NCBI RefSeq assembly: GCF_900220975.1
Contig: NZ_OBQD01000013.1
Location: forward strand, 119,829-183,828
DNA from: Rhizobium subbaraonis
GTDB lineage: Bacteria > Pseudomonadota > Alphaproteobacteria > Rhizobiales > Rhizobiaceae
Length of the DNA stretch: 64,000 nt
Direction: 5' to 3'
In this document: one piece after another, positions 38,087-47,020 of the stretch
Layout: each line of letters opens with the position of its first letter
Position numbering within the stretch: position 1 is the stretch's first letter
Translations under genes and position numbers: made by a program
The notes under the pieces: generated by a model
What the model was told of the DNA's origin: nothing
The model's input: the letters and a program-made list of their open reading frames with translations, nothing else
Database searches by the model: none

Positions 38087-39418
38087 TCAGTGCGTGCGCA
38101 ACTGCGGCGTCGACGCCCGGTCCTTCCAGTCCACGGAAAAGGCAAGAACGCCAGCCAGCAGCATGAAGGCGCCGACCACGAACATCGGCAGCTGGTACAG
38201 CCCCGTCGTGTCCTTGAGCACGCCGGTGATGTAGGGAGCAGCGAAGCCCGCCACGTTGCCGATGGTGTTGATCAGCGCGATGCCGGCGGCCGCGGCCGGG
38301 CCGGTGAGGAAGCGCGAGGGAATGGTCCAGAAATTCGGCAGCGCCGAGAAGATCGCGCAGGCGGTGATCGTGATCATCAGGATCGTCGTTTCGGGCGACC
38401 CCATGAACAGCGCAAGCGGAATGCTGATCGCGCCGATGATGGCGGGCAACCCGACGTGCCAGCCCTTCACGCCCTTCCTGGCGGCAAACTTGCTCCAGAG
38501 GTAGATCGATACGGCTGCGGGCAGATACGGGATGGCGGTGATCAGGCCCTTGTCGAAGACGTCGAACTTGGTGCCGAACTTCTCCTCGAAACCCGAGATG
38601 ATGGTGGGAAGGAAGAAGGCGATCGCATAGAGGCCGTAGATCAGGCCGAAATACAGCGCCGACAACAGCCAGACGCGACGATCGGTCAACGCCAGGCCGG
38701 TCATCTTGCCATGCGCGGTTGCCTTGGCCGTGTCTTCACGGGCCAGTTCGCCGGTCAGCCATGCCTTTTCTTCAGCGGTCAGCCACTTCGCGTCTGCCGG
38801 CTTGTCGGTCAGGTAGAACCAACTGACGATGCCGACGATGATCGCGGGAAGAGCGACGCCGAAGAACATGATGCGCCAACCTTCGAGGCCGAACATGCCG
38901 TGCGCCTGGATCAGCGATGCGGCCAGCGGCGCGCCGACGACGATGGTGAGCGGCTGCGCCAGGTAGAAGAACGCGAGCACCGTGCTGCGGTGGCGCTGCG
39001 GAACCCAGGAGCTGAGGAACAGGATGGCGCCCGGGAAGAAGCCCGCTTCGGCCACGCCGAGCAGGAAGCGCAGGACGTAGAGCTGCGGGATCGTGCTGAC
39101 CCATGTGAAGAGGATCGCGACGATACCCCAGGTCACCATGATGCGGGCGAGCCACCGGCGCGCGCCGTATTTGTGAAGCGCCAGATTGCTCGGCACTTCG
39201 AGAATGATGTAGCCGAAGAAGAAGATGCCGGCAGCGAAACCGAACTGGGCTGCGGTCATGCCCAGATCTTCTGTCATTCCGTTCGGGCCGGCAAACGAGA
39301 TCGCCGTCCGGTCGAGGAAGTTGATAAAGAACATCAGGGCGATGAAAGGCACCAACCTTACGGTCACCTTGCGAATGGCCGAACGTTCGACCTCGGTAGT
39401 CTGCGTATCAGGCGTCAT
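38087..39418 (-). CDS. MFS transporter, anion:cation symporter (ACS) family
   Basis: 443 residues with 12 membrane segments; FINFLDRTAISFAG near the N-terminus, LRFLLGVAEAGFFPGAILFLSSWVP and the central loop fit the ACS family that takes up organic acids (tartrate, phthalate, hydroxyphenylacetate type). The substrate is not predictable. It is divergent from a LysR regulator, which likely controls it through the inverted repeat at 39569-39583. Confidence 0.88.
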   Translation of the reverse strand: MTPDTQTTEVERSAIRKVTVRLVPFIALMFFINFLDRTAISFAGPNGMTEDLGMTAAQFGFAAGIFFFGYIILEVPSNLALHKYGARRWLARIMVTWGIVAILFTWVSTIPQLYVLRFLLGVAEAGFFPGAILFLSSWVPQRHRSTVLAFFYLAQPLTIVVGAPLAASLIQAHGMFGLEGWRIMFFGVALPAIIVGIVSWFYLTDKPADAKWLTAEEKAWLTGELAREDTAKATAHGKMTGLALTDRRVWLLSALYFGLIYGLYAIAFFLPTIISGFEEKFGTKFDVFDKGLITAIPYLPAAVSIYLWSKFAARKGVKGWHVGLPAIIGAISIPLALFMGSPETTILMITITACAIFSALPNFWTIPSRFLTGPAAAAGIALINTIGNVAGFAAPYITGVLKDTTGLYQLPMFVVGAFMLLAGVLAFSVDWKDRASTPQLRTH

Positions 39419-39568
39419 GAAACCTCCTCCTCACGCATCGATGAAACACGACGGCTCGCGGCGCCAGGCGAGCCTTTTGCTCCTCCGAATTGTCTTGCGA
39501 CGCGTGCCTCCACGGTCGGCTTATGTAAATTTCCAAGGTTTCGGCAATCGATTAAATCTGCTAGTCGC

Positions 39569-39583
39569 GTGAGGAAACCTCAC
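39569..39583. promoter_or_regulatory. Candidate operator between the MFS and LysR genes
   Basis: GTGAGG-AAA-CCTCAC is a perfect inverted repeat just upstream of the LysR ATG (39599), well placed for autorepression. Confidence 0.45.
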
Positions 39584-39598
39584 ACGAAAGAACCCAGC

Positions 39599-40477
39599 AT
39601 GGCAGCCCTCCCCTCCCTGAACGCCCTGCGTGCCTTCGAGGCGGCCGCCCGCCACCGGTCGATGACGCTCGCAGCCAATGAACTTTTCGTCACGCACGGG
39701 GCAGTGAGCCGACAGGTGAAGGCGCTCGAGGAGACGCTCGGCGTCAAGCTTCTGGTCAAGAACGCACGGGCGACGGAACCGACGCCGGAAGGCTCGCGGC
39801 TGGCCGAGGGGCTGGCAAGTGCGTTCAAGCTGATTCAGGAAAGCGTGGAGCGCGTTCGCCCCGAGCCGCTGACGCTGTCCTGCTCGTCGTCCATCATGAT
39901 GGGCTGGATTATCCCCAGAATCAGCAACTTCCACGACAAGCACCCCCAGATCGAACTGCAGTTCAACATGAACTACAATCGGGTCGACTTCGCACGCGAC
40001 AAGATCGGCATGGCGATCCGTTCGAGCATCATCGATCCGCCACAGGACGCCGTCATCCGCCAGCTCGGCGTGGAGAACATCGGCCCGGTCTGCGCACCGG
40101 AATATCTGGAGCATCTGCGGGACGTCTCGCCCCAAAAACTGGAAGGCGCCTCTCTCCTGGCGACTCGCACGAGACCGGAGGCATGGCTGGACTGGCAAAC
40201 CGTTTTCGGCCTGGGGCATCTGTCGCTGCAGCCACGCACGAGCTTCGACCACTTCTATCTGTTGATCCAGGCGGCAGCCTGCGGTCTCGGCATGGCGGTC
40301 GTACCGAAAATGCTGGTGATGGAGCAGCTTTCCTCGGGCCGCCTCGTGGCACCGTTCGGCTTCACGCCCGGTCCGCGCCGGATCGTTCTGTGGGTCGCAA
40401 AGCATCTTGCGAGCCGCCCGGATGCCGTCGCGCTGGAGCGCTGGCTGACCGACGAAATGTATGCAAGTTCGATCTGA
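39599..40477 (+). CDS. LysR-family transcriptional regulator (GcvA-like)
   Basis: 292 residues. N-terminal HTH (LNALRAFEAAARHRSMTLAANELFVTHGAVSRQVKALEE) and an effector domain to the end (FDHFYLLIQAAACGLGMAVVPKMLV) as in GcvA-type members. ATG 39599 begins the family motif; the open frame extending back over the MFS gene is shadow. It probably regulates the divergent ACS transporter in response to its substrate. Confidence 0.9.
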   Translation: MAALPSLNALRAFEAAARHRSMTLAANELFVTHGAVSRQVKALEETLGVKLLVKNARATEPTPEGSRLAEGLASAFKLIQESVERVRPEPLTLSCSSSIMMGWIIPRISNFHDKHPQIELQFNMNYNRVDFARDKIGMAIRSSIIDPPQDAVIRQLGVENIGPVCAPEYLEHLRDVSPQKLEGASLLATRTRPEAWLDWQTVFGLGHLSLQPRTSFDHFYLLIQAAACGLGMAVVPKMLVMEQLSSGRLVAPFGFTPGPRRIVLWVAKHLASRPDAVALERWLTDEMYASSI

Positions 40478-40561
40478 GGCGCATTGCCCCTTGCCAAGCG
40501 GCGCATTCTGGCAAAGATGCCTGCGGATTGCTCAACTGACCAGGGGCGCCATTTTTTAGGC

Positions 40562-43500
40562 ATGACAGCACGCCAGCGCATCATTCCGGTTCGCCGACAG
40601 TACAATCGATGGGTCGCCGACCAGACCCTCGAAGACTATGCGCTGCGCTTCACCGCCAAGAGCGCTCGCCGGTTCTCGTCCGAGCGCATATCCCAGACGG
40701 CGATCGGCGCCATTTCCTTCCTGGCGCTGGAGGCGATCGGCGGGGCGATCACCATGTCCTACGGGACGACCAACGCCATCGCAGCAATCCTTGTCGCCAG
40801 CCTCCTGATCCTGGTGGTGGGCCTGCCGATCAGCCGCTACGCCATTCGTCACGGCGTCGACATCGATCTCCTCACCCGCGGCGCCAGCTTCGGCTATATC
40901 GGCTCCACAATCACCTCGCTGATCTATGCGAGCTTCACCTTCATCCTCTTTGCGATCGAGGCGTCGATCATGTCGGGCGCGCTCGAACTGGCGCTCGGCA
41001 TCCCCCTGTGGATGGGATACATCATCAGCGCCGTGGCGGTGATCCCGCTCGTCACCTACGGCGTCCGGCTGATTTCGAAGTTTCAGCTCGTGACACAGCC
41101 CTTCTGGATCGTGCTCAACATCCTGCCGTTCGTCTTCATCGCCTTCGCCGACTGGAACAGCTTCGGCGAGTGGCTCGCCTATGCGGGCATCCATCACACC
41201 TCCGGACCGCCCGGCACGATCGCGCCCTTTCATCTGATCGAGTTCGGAGCAGCCTCAGCCGTCATCTTCGCGCTGATGGCGCAGATCGGAGAGCAGGTCG
41301 ACTTCCTGCGCTTCCTGCCGCCGGACGGTCAGCGCAAGCTCCGTCACCGCATCGCCGTCTTTCTTGCCGGTTCCGGCTGGGTCGTCGTCGGCGCGCCCAA
41401 GCTGATCGCGGGATCGTTCCTCGTGGTGCTGGCCCTCAATGCCGGGATCCCCTCCACGCAGGCGGCAGATCCGGCGCAGATGTACTACACCGCCTTCGGC
41501 TACATGATCCCATCGGAGACGGCGGCGATGCTGCTGATGGTCGCCTTCGTGGTCGTGTCGCAGCTGAAGATCAACGTGATGAACGCCTATGCCGGCTCGC
41601 TGGCATGGTCGAACTTCTTCTCGCGGCTGACGCACAGCCATCCCGGCCGCGTCATCTGGCTCGTCTTCAATGTGGCGATCGCACTGCTTCTGATGGAACT
41701 GGGGATCTACCGGCTGCTGGAGGAAACGCTCGGCATCTTCTCGATCATCGCCATGGCGTGGCTGTGCACGATCTCGGCCGATCTCTTCATCAACAAGCCG
41801 CTCGGCCTGTCGCCGCCCGGCATCGAGTTCAAGCGCGCGCACCTCTACGACATCAATCCCGTGGGGCTCGGCGCGATGGTATTCTCAGCCACGATCGCCC
41901 TTGTCGCCCATTTCGGCGCGTTCGGCGATGTGGCCGCCTCGCTCGCCCCCTACATCGCCGCCTTCGCCGCGTTCGCCGCCTCGCCGCTGACCGCCTGGTG
42001 GACGGACGGCAAATACTACCTGGCCCGCAAGCCGCGGCGGAACTGGCACCTCGAAAGCACGATCACCTGCTCGATCTGCGAACACCCGTTCGAGCCGGAG
42101 GACATGGCCTGGTGTCCCGCCTATGCCGCGCCGATCTGCTCGCTGTGCTGCTCGCTGGACAGCCGCTGCCACGACATGTGCAAGCCGAAGGCACGCTTCC
42201 ACGCGCAGGCCGCCTTCGTGGCGCGCTCGGTCCTGCCCGAACCCGTGATCGCCAAGCTGGCGACGCGTCTGGGCCGCTACGCGATGTCGGCTGTGCTCTC
42301 GATCGCCTGCATCGGCGTCATCCTCGCGATGATCGCGCACCAGGCCGGCAGCGCTTCGCCGGAGACTGCGACGGTGGTGGAACAGACGGTCGCGATCGTC
42401 TTCTTCGTCTTTGCCGTCGTCGCCGGCGTCGCCTGCTGGTTCTACGTGCTCGCCCACGACAGCAGGGTGGTCGCGGAGGAGGAATCCTCTCGGCAGAACA
42501 CACTGCTGTTGAAGGAGATCGCCGCCCACAAGAAGACAGATGCAGCGCTGCAGGACGCCAAGGAGGCCGCCGAGGCGGCGAACCGCGCCAAGAGCCGATA
42601 CGTCGTGGGCCTCAGCCACGAATTGCGCACGCCGCTGAATGCCGTTCTTGGCTATGCGCAGGTGCTGGAACGCGATGACAGCATCCCCCCGCCGCGCCAG
42701 TCGGCGATCAAGGTGATCCGGCGCAGCGCCGAGCACCTCTCCGGGCTGATCGACGGGCTGCTCGACATTTCGAAGATCGAGGCCGGCAAGCTGCAGGTCT
42801 ATTCCAACGAGATCAACATCCACGATTTCCTCGACCAGATCGTCGACATGTTCCGGCCGCAGGCGCAGGCGAAGGGCGTTGCCTTCGAGCATGTCCGCAG
42901 CCCTTCCCTGCCCCAGTTCGTCCGCACCGACGAAAAGCGGCTGCGGCAGATCCTCGTCAACCTCGTCTCCAACGCGCTGAAATTCACCGACAGCGGGCAT
43001 ATCCGCCTCGACGTCGCCTATCGCAGCCAGGTCGCAACCTTCACCATCGAGGACACCGGACGCGGCATCGCGGAGAAGGACCTCCCGCGCATCTTCGATC
43101 CTTTCCAGCGGGGTGACGCGGAGCATCAGGGCCGCATGCCCGGCCTCGGGCTCGGCCTGACGATCACCCGCCTCCTGACACAGACGCTGGGCGGCGAAAT
43201 CTCGGTCACGAGCGCCAGAGACCGGGGAACGACCTTCCGCGTGCGCCTGATGCTTTCCGCGGTCTCCCGCCCGCAGCTGGTCGAGCCGGCACGCAAGATC
43301 CTGGGCTATGGCGGACCGCGCCGCAGCGTCCTCGTCGTTGACGACAACGAGGATCACCGCCAGCTGATGCGCGAGGCGCTGGAACCCATCGGTTTCAACC
43401 TGCTTTCCGCCCGCGACGGCGGCGAGTGCCTGTCGCTCGTGGAAGCGATCAGGCCGGATCTCTTCCTGATCGATATCTCGATGCCGGGCATGAGCGGCTG

Positions 43501-43948
43501 GGACCTGGTCGTCCGACTGCGGGAAGCCGGACAGGCGGCACCGATCGTCATGCTTTCCGCCAATATCGGCGATGGTTCCTCCCAGGGGCCGGCGGGCGGT
43601 CATGACGACACACTTGCCAAGCCCTTCGCCCTCGGCCAGCTCTATGACAAGCTGGCCCTGCACCTGAAGCTGGACTGGACCTATTCCGTCGAAAGCGCCA
43701 GGACGCCAGCGCCAAGCGCGCTTCAACGGATCATCCGCCCTGCCCCGACCCATATTGCCGAACTGATCAGGCTCGGCGAGATCGGCTACGTCAGGGGCAT
43801 AGAGGCCAAGCTTGCGGAGATTGCGAGCGAGCCTGAGCACAGGCCGTTTGCGGACACCTTGCGCGAATATGTTCGCGCCTTCGATCTTTCGGGTTATGAC
43901 GCCTTCCTGAAGAATACCGGCGAAGAGAGGATCGGCCCGCGTGACTGA
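40562..43948 (+). CDS. Hybrid sensor histidine kinase with NCS1 (purine/cytosine permease-like) sensor domain
   Basis: 1128 residues. Residues about 1-460 form an NCS1-type permease (SYGTTNAIAAILVASLLILVVGLPISRYAI, then about 12 membrane segments). Next comes a Cys-rich putative zinc site (about 503-546, CSICEHPFEP...CSLCCSLDSRCHDMC), two more helices, a coiled linker, a HisKA domain (SHELRTPLNAVLGYAQ, His686), an ATPase domain (NLVSNALKF, GRGIAEKD, GLGLGLT) and a receiver (VLVVDDNEDHR, Asp971). It likely senses a nucleobase-like or other nitrogenous ligand and relays phosphate to the overlapping response regulator. ATG 40562 follows TTAGGC. A transport function of the permease part is possible. 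Confidence 0.9.
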   Translation: MTARQRIIPVRRQYNRWVADQTLEDYALRFTAKSARRFSSERISQTAIGAISFLALEAIGGAITMSYGTTNAIAAILVASLLILVVGLPISRYAIRHGVDIDLLTRGASFGYIGSTITSLIYASFTFILFAIEASIMSGALELALGIPLWMGYIISAVAVIPLVTYGVRLISKFQLVTQPFWIVLNILPFVFIAFADWNSFGEWLAYAGIHHTSGPPGTIAPFHLIEFGAASAVIFALMAQIGEQVDFLRFLPPDGQRKLRHRIAVFLAGSGWVVVGAPKLIAGSFLVVLALNAGIPSTQAADPAQMYYTAFGYMIPSETAAMLLMVAFVVVSQLKINVMNAYAGSLAWSNFFSRLTHSHPGRVIWLVFNVAIALLLMELGIYRLLEETLGIFSIIAMAWLCTISADLFINKPLGLSPPGIEFKRAHLYDINPVGLGAMVFSATIALVAHFGAFGDVAASLAPYIAAFAAFAASPLTAWWTDGKYYLARKPRRNWHLESTITCSICEHPFEPEDMAWCPAYAAPICSLCCSLDSRCHDMCKPKARFHAQAAFVARSVLPEPVIAKLATRLGRYAMSAVLSIACIGVILAMIAHQAGSASPETATVVEQTVAIVFFVFAVVAGVACWFYVLAHDSRVVAEEESSRQNTLLLKEIAAHKKTDAALQDAKEAAEAANRAKSRYVVGLSHELRTPLNAVLGYAQVLERDDSIPPPRQSAIKVIRRSAEHLSGLIDGLLDISKIEAGKLQVYSNEINIHDFLDQIVDMFRPQAQAKGVAFEHVRSPSLPQFVRTDEKRLRQILVNLVSNALKFTDSGHIRLDVAYRSQVATFTIEDTGRGIAEKDLPRIFDPFQRGDAEHQGRMPGLGLGLTITRLLTQTLGGEISVTSARDRGTTFRVRLMLSAVSRPQLVEPARKILGYGGPRRSVLVVDDNEDHRQLMREALEPIGFNLLSARDGGECLSLVEAIRPDLFLIDISMPGMSGWDLVVRLREAGQAAPIVMLSANIGDGSSQGPAGGHDDTLAKPFALGQLYDKLALHLKLDWTYSVESARTPAPSALQRIIRPAPTHIAELIRLGEIGYVRGIEAKLAEIASEPEHRPFADTLREYVRAFDLSGYDAFLKNTGEERIGPRD

Positions 43949-44858
43949 GACATCCGCACCGCGCGATATCGTACTGCTCGTCGACGATTCCCCCGAAGCG
44001 CTCGGCTTTCTGACCGAAGCGCTGGAGCAGTCCGGCTTTTCCGTGCTGATCGCCACCTCCGGCGCTTTCGCGCTCGGGATCGTCGACCGCATCACGCCCG
44101 ATATCATTCTCCTCGATGCCGTCATGCCGGGCATGGACGGTTTCGAGACATGCCAGCGCCTGAAGGCCAACCCCGCCGCCAGCCAGACGCCGGTCGTCTT
44201 CATGACCGGGCTGACGGAGACGGAGCACGTCGTGCGGGCGCTGGAGGCCGGCGGTGTCGACTACCTGACAAAACCGATCAACATCGACGAATTGCGCGCG
44301 CGCATTCGCGTCCACCTTACCAACGCGCGATCCGCGCAGAGCGCCCGCGTCGCACTGGATGCGGCCGGCCGTCATCTGCTGGCGGTGCGCGGCGACGGCA
44401 AGGTCCGCTGGTCGACCCCGCAGGCCACCCGACTGGTGAATGCCGCCACGGGCACGGACGACGGACTGGAGGCCGTCAGCGCCGATATCGGACGTTGGAT
44501 GAAGCAACGCGATGCGCTTGCAGGCGACGGCAGCTTCACCATCCACGAGACCGGCCAGTCGAATCTGCAGCTCGCCTATCTCGGCTCGATCGGCCCCGAC
44601 GAATACCTGTTCCGGCTCAGCACCGAGAGCAGGCTCCGCGACGACGAGATTCTCCGCCAGCATTTTTCACTGACGCAGCGCGAATCCGAAGTGCTTCTCT
44701 GGATCGCCAAGGGCAAGGCAAACCGGGATATCGGTGAAATCCTGGGCCTGAGCGCACGCACAGTGACCAAGCATCTGGAGCAGATCTATGTGAAACTCGG
44801 CGTCGAGAACCGCGCCTCCGCCGCGGTCAAGGCGACGCACGTCCTGCACGCGGTGTAG
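43941..44858 (+). CDS. Response regulator with LuxR-type DNA-binding domain
   Basis: 305 residues from GTG 43941, overlapping the kinase gene by eight bases. A receiver domain (VLLVDDSPEALGF, Asp59 in LLDAVMPGMDG, Lys in DYLTKPINIDEL) is followed by a PAS-like middle (about 135-225) and a LuxR HTH at the end (LTQRESEVLLWIAKGKANRDIGEILGLSARTVTKHLEQIYVKLGV). It is the presumed output of the NCS1-kinase. Target genes are unknown; urt/ure or the flanking transporters are candidates. Confidence 0.92.
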   Translation: MTETSAPRDIVLLVDDSPEALGFLTEALEQSGFSVLIATSGAFALGIVDRITPDIILLDAVMPGMDGFETCQRLKANPAASQTPVVFMTGLTETEHVVRALEAGGVDYLTKPINIDELRARIRVHLTNARSAQSARVALDAAGRHLLAVRGDGKVRWSTPQATRLVNAATGTDDGLEAVSADIGRWMKQRDALAGDGSFTIHETGQSNLQLAYLGSIGPDEYLFRLSTESRLRDDEILRQHFSLTQRESEVLLWIAKGKANRDIGEILGLSARTVTKHLEQIYVKLGVENRASAAVKATHVLHAV

Positions 44859-44948
44859 GAGGCCGCTTCCTCGCCCGAAGAGCGGAACCCGCACCCGCTT
44901 TCCGTCGTTCACCCAGACATGCTATTGTCTGTCGGGGCGGAATACAGG

Positions 44949-45083
44949 ATGGAAAACTTTCTTGCATTGTTTGCCGTCGTTTTGGGATCGGCCGCGCTCG
45001 GCCTGGTCCTTGCCTATCTGATGCGGCGACAGCGCGACCACCATCGGCCTCAACATCATGACGAAGTGACGCCGCCCTTCTGA
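44949..45083 (+). CDS. 44-residue membrane miniprotein
   Basis: ATG 44949 to TGA 45083 encodes one hydrophobic helix (FLALFAVVLGSAALGLVLAYL) then a His/Arg-rich tail (MRRQRDHHRPQHHDEVTPPF). It is short, with a weak ribosome site. The charge pattern places the tail in the cytoplasm. Many small rhizobial membrane proteins look like this; function unknown. Confidence 0.5.
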   Translation: MENFLALFAVVLGSAALGLVLAYLMRRQRDHHRPQHHDEVTPPF

Positions 45084-45272
45084 GCCACCTGCCTCGCACT
45101 GGCACCGTCCATCGTGACAAGACCCTTGCTGCTGTCGCGGGCTAACGGGAGGGGCACTTGACGATCTCGCGAAGCAGGTGAAACATGCGGCCCTGAGCGC
45201 GGGAGAGCCCGCGCCTGCCACATTCGACACGGCTGTCAAACAGCGATTCGGCGACAACGATCTGGAATCTGA

Positions 45273-45614
45273 ATGGACAAAGGCGAGCGTCCCGACGACG
45301 AGACGAACATCGACGTGATGTTCCGGAACGGCAACCTGACCGTATTCGGCATCGTGCTCGCCTTCTCCCTCGGCTTTCTCAACACCTGGACCAACAATCC
45401 CAACGACTGGCAGATCACGGATCTGCCGACGCTTGCCCTCATCGGCGGCGGTATCGTCTTTCAGGGGTCCGCGCTTTGGCGGCTCCTGCAGCTCGACTCC
45501 CTGAGGCCGAGCGTCTTTGCGACCGGTAACCGACGCTTTGCGATCGGACTTGGCATGACAAGTATCGGCATGATGCTGGCAATCTGCGTCGATATCGGCC
45601 ACATGCTGCTTTGA
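45273..45614 (+). CDS. Hypothetical small membrane protein
   Basis: 113 residues with three predicted membrane segments (about 20-40 FGIVLAFSLGFLNTW, 53-70 LALIGGGIVFQGSAL, 88-110 IGLGMTSIGMMLAICVDIG) and an acidic N-terminus. No family recognised. Upstream 45084-45272 holds an open but start-less frame (ending 45320) that may be a fragment. Confidence 0.6.
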   Translation: MDKGERPDDETNIDVMFRNGNLTVFGIVLAFSLGFLNTWTNNPNDWQITDLPTLALIGGGIVFQGSALWRLLQLDSLRPSVFATGNRRFAIGLGMTSIGMMLAICVDIGHMLL

Positions 45615-45662
45615 GCACTGCCCGCACTCGACAGGGTAGCGGTGCTATGCAAGACTGTCATC

Positions 45663-46007
45663 ATGATCGAGAGTAGCGATATCGAAGTCGAAGACGAGCG
45701 CCTGAAACTGCTGGCGGAACTGGCGCAATCCAGGCGGACCACCCCCGGTGAGCTGCTCGCGCATAGTGCGCCTGGCACCAGAGCCTTTCACGAGGCGACG
45801 CATACCGCCTCGATCGTTCTCGACCTTGTCGACCAGCATCTGCTGCATCATCCCGCCATCGCCGCAAATCCGGAATGGTTCCGTTTTGCCTCGCGCGCAA
45901 GCGAAGCGCTGTTCAATCTCTACCAGTCACTGGGAGAAGCGCAGCTGGAGACCCATCACGACGACGGAATGCGCCCCGAGGAGCTGAACGCCAGCAACGA
46001 CGATTGA
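45663..46007 (+). CDS. Hypothetical cytoplasmic protein
   Basis: 114 residues, acidic and helical, no membrane segment or known motif (HEATHTASIVLDLVDQHLLHHPAI...RASEALFNLYQSLGEAQLE). ATG 45663 is preferred over a TTG seven codons upstream. It follows the membrane protein gene by 48 bases on the same strand. Confidence 0.55.
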   Translation: MIESSDIEVEDERLKLLAELAQSRRTTPGELLAHSAPGTRAFHEATHTASIVLDLVDQHLLHHPAIAANPEWFRFASRASEALFNLYQSLGEAQLETHHDDGMRPEELNASNDD

Positions 46008-46184
46008 GCGATCAGCGATCGCGCCCTGATGCGTGTCAGGCGTCGCAACCTGTCTCGGCGCCAAGAGCAGGCTCAATTCTCGCATCTAGCCGGGAATGGG
46101 CTGTGATCCGTTCGCACGCTTCACGTCTTTGATTGTACGTATTTGGATACGCAAAACCGAGGCACCTTGCTGCGCGGTCTGGTT

Positions 46185-46976
46185 CTAAGCGCGGCGGTTT
46201 TCGCCGAGAGCGTCCACAACGCGCTCGCGGCCGACGCGGATGACGTTCTCCATCGCGCGACGCGCCCCTTCCTCGTCGCGCCGGCGGATTTCCTCGACGA
46301 TGCGGATATGGGACGCGGCGACGTCGTCGATCTTGCTGCGGTCGCGCGCGGGCGAGCTCAGCCGGAACACGCCGACGAGAGCGGCCTCGATCAGGCTGCC
46401 GATCGTGCGGAAGAACGGGTTGCGCGAGGCGTCGAGCACGCTGAGATGGAATTTCAGATCGGCCATCGCAAGCGTCTCGGCCGTGTGTTCCGGGTCGCCC
46501 ATCGCGACGGCAAGGCGCATCATGTGGCTGATGTCGGCATCGGTCGCATACCGCGCGGCAAGAATGGCTGCATGCGGCTCGAACGCCAGCCGCACCTCGC
46601 TGAGGTCGAGCAGGAAGGCCTCGTCGACCCCCTTCACAAGCTGCCAGGTGAGAATGTCGGTATCGAACAGGTTCCACTGCGCCCGGGGCGTCACCCGCGT
46701 CCCTATGCGGGCACGGGGCACGACCAGCCCCTTGGCCGCCAGCGTCTTCATGGCTTCGCGAAGCACCGTTCGCGACACCTTGAAACGGATCGCCAGCTCC
46801 GCGTCGCCCGGCAGCGTCGTCCCCACGGGAAACTCGCCCGCGACGATGGCGCGGCCAAGCTCGTTGACCACCTGTGCGTGACTGGTGCGCGTATTGGCGC
46901 CGGTGATGACGGTTTCAAGCAGACCCTTGCGCAATCGAAGCTGTCCTATCCTTACCGGGCCCTGCCTGCATCGCAT
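46185..46976 (-). CDS. GntR-family (FadR/FCD) regulator of the Ytf-like sugar transporter
   Basis: About 263 residues: winged HTH (HAQVVNELGRAIVAGEFPVGTTLPGDAELAIRFKVSRTVLREAMKTL) then an FCD effector domain with metal-site residues (DLSEVRLAFEPHAA, ADLKFHLSVLDASRNPF, ASHIRIVEEI). FadR-type regulators of this kind control uptake and breakdown of sugars and sugar acids. It lies directly downstream of the permease gene on the same strand. The start is uncertain: ATG 46976 or a TTG some 15 codons further in. Confidence 0.88.
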   Translation of the reverse strand: MRCRQGPVRIGQLRLRKGLLETVITGANTRTSHAQVVNELGRAIVAGEFPVGTTLPGDAELAIRFKVSRTVLREAMKTLAAKGLVVPRARIGTRVTPRAQWNLFDTDILTWQLVKGVDEAFLLDLSEVRLAFEPHAAILAARYATDADISHMMRLAVAMGDPEHTAETLAMADLKFHLSVLDASRNPFFRTIGSLIEAALVGVFRLSSPARDRSKIDDVAASHIRIVEEIRRRDEEGARRAMENVIRVGRERVVDALGENRRA

Positions 46977-47020
46977 GCCGCCATGGCCTATGATCGGCTC
47001 GCGCCGGAAACGTCAACCCG

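Noticed and set aside
41885..44203. 772-codon open frame on the minus strand opposite the NCS1-kinase
   Set aside because: Shadow of the third-position GC bias of the kinase gene; no homologous features.
45118..45320. Open frame encoding DDLAKQVKHAALSAGE...
   Set aside because: It looks coding in composition but has no ATG, GTG or TTG near its ribosome-like GGGAGGGG; may be a fragment but unsupported.
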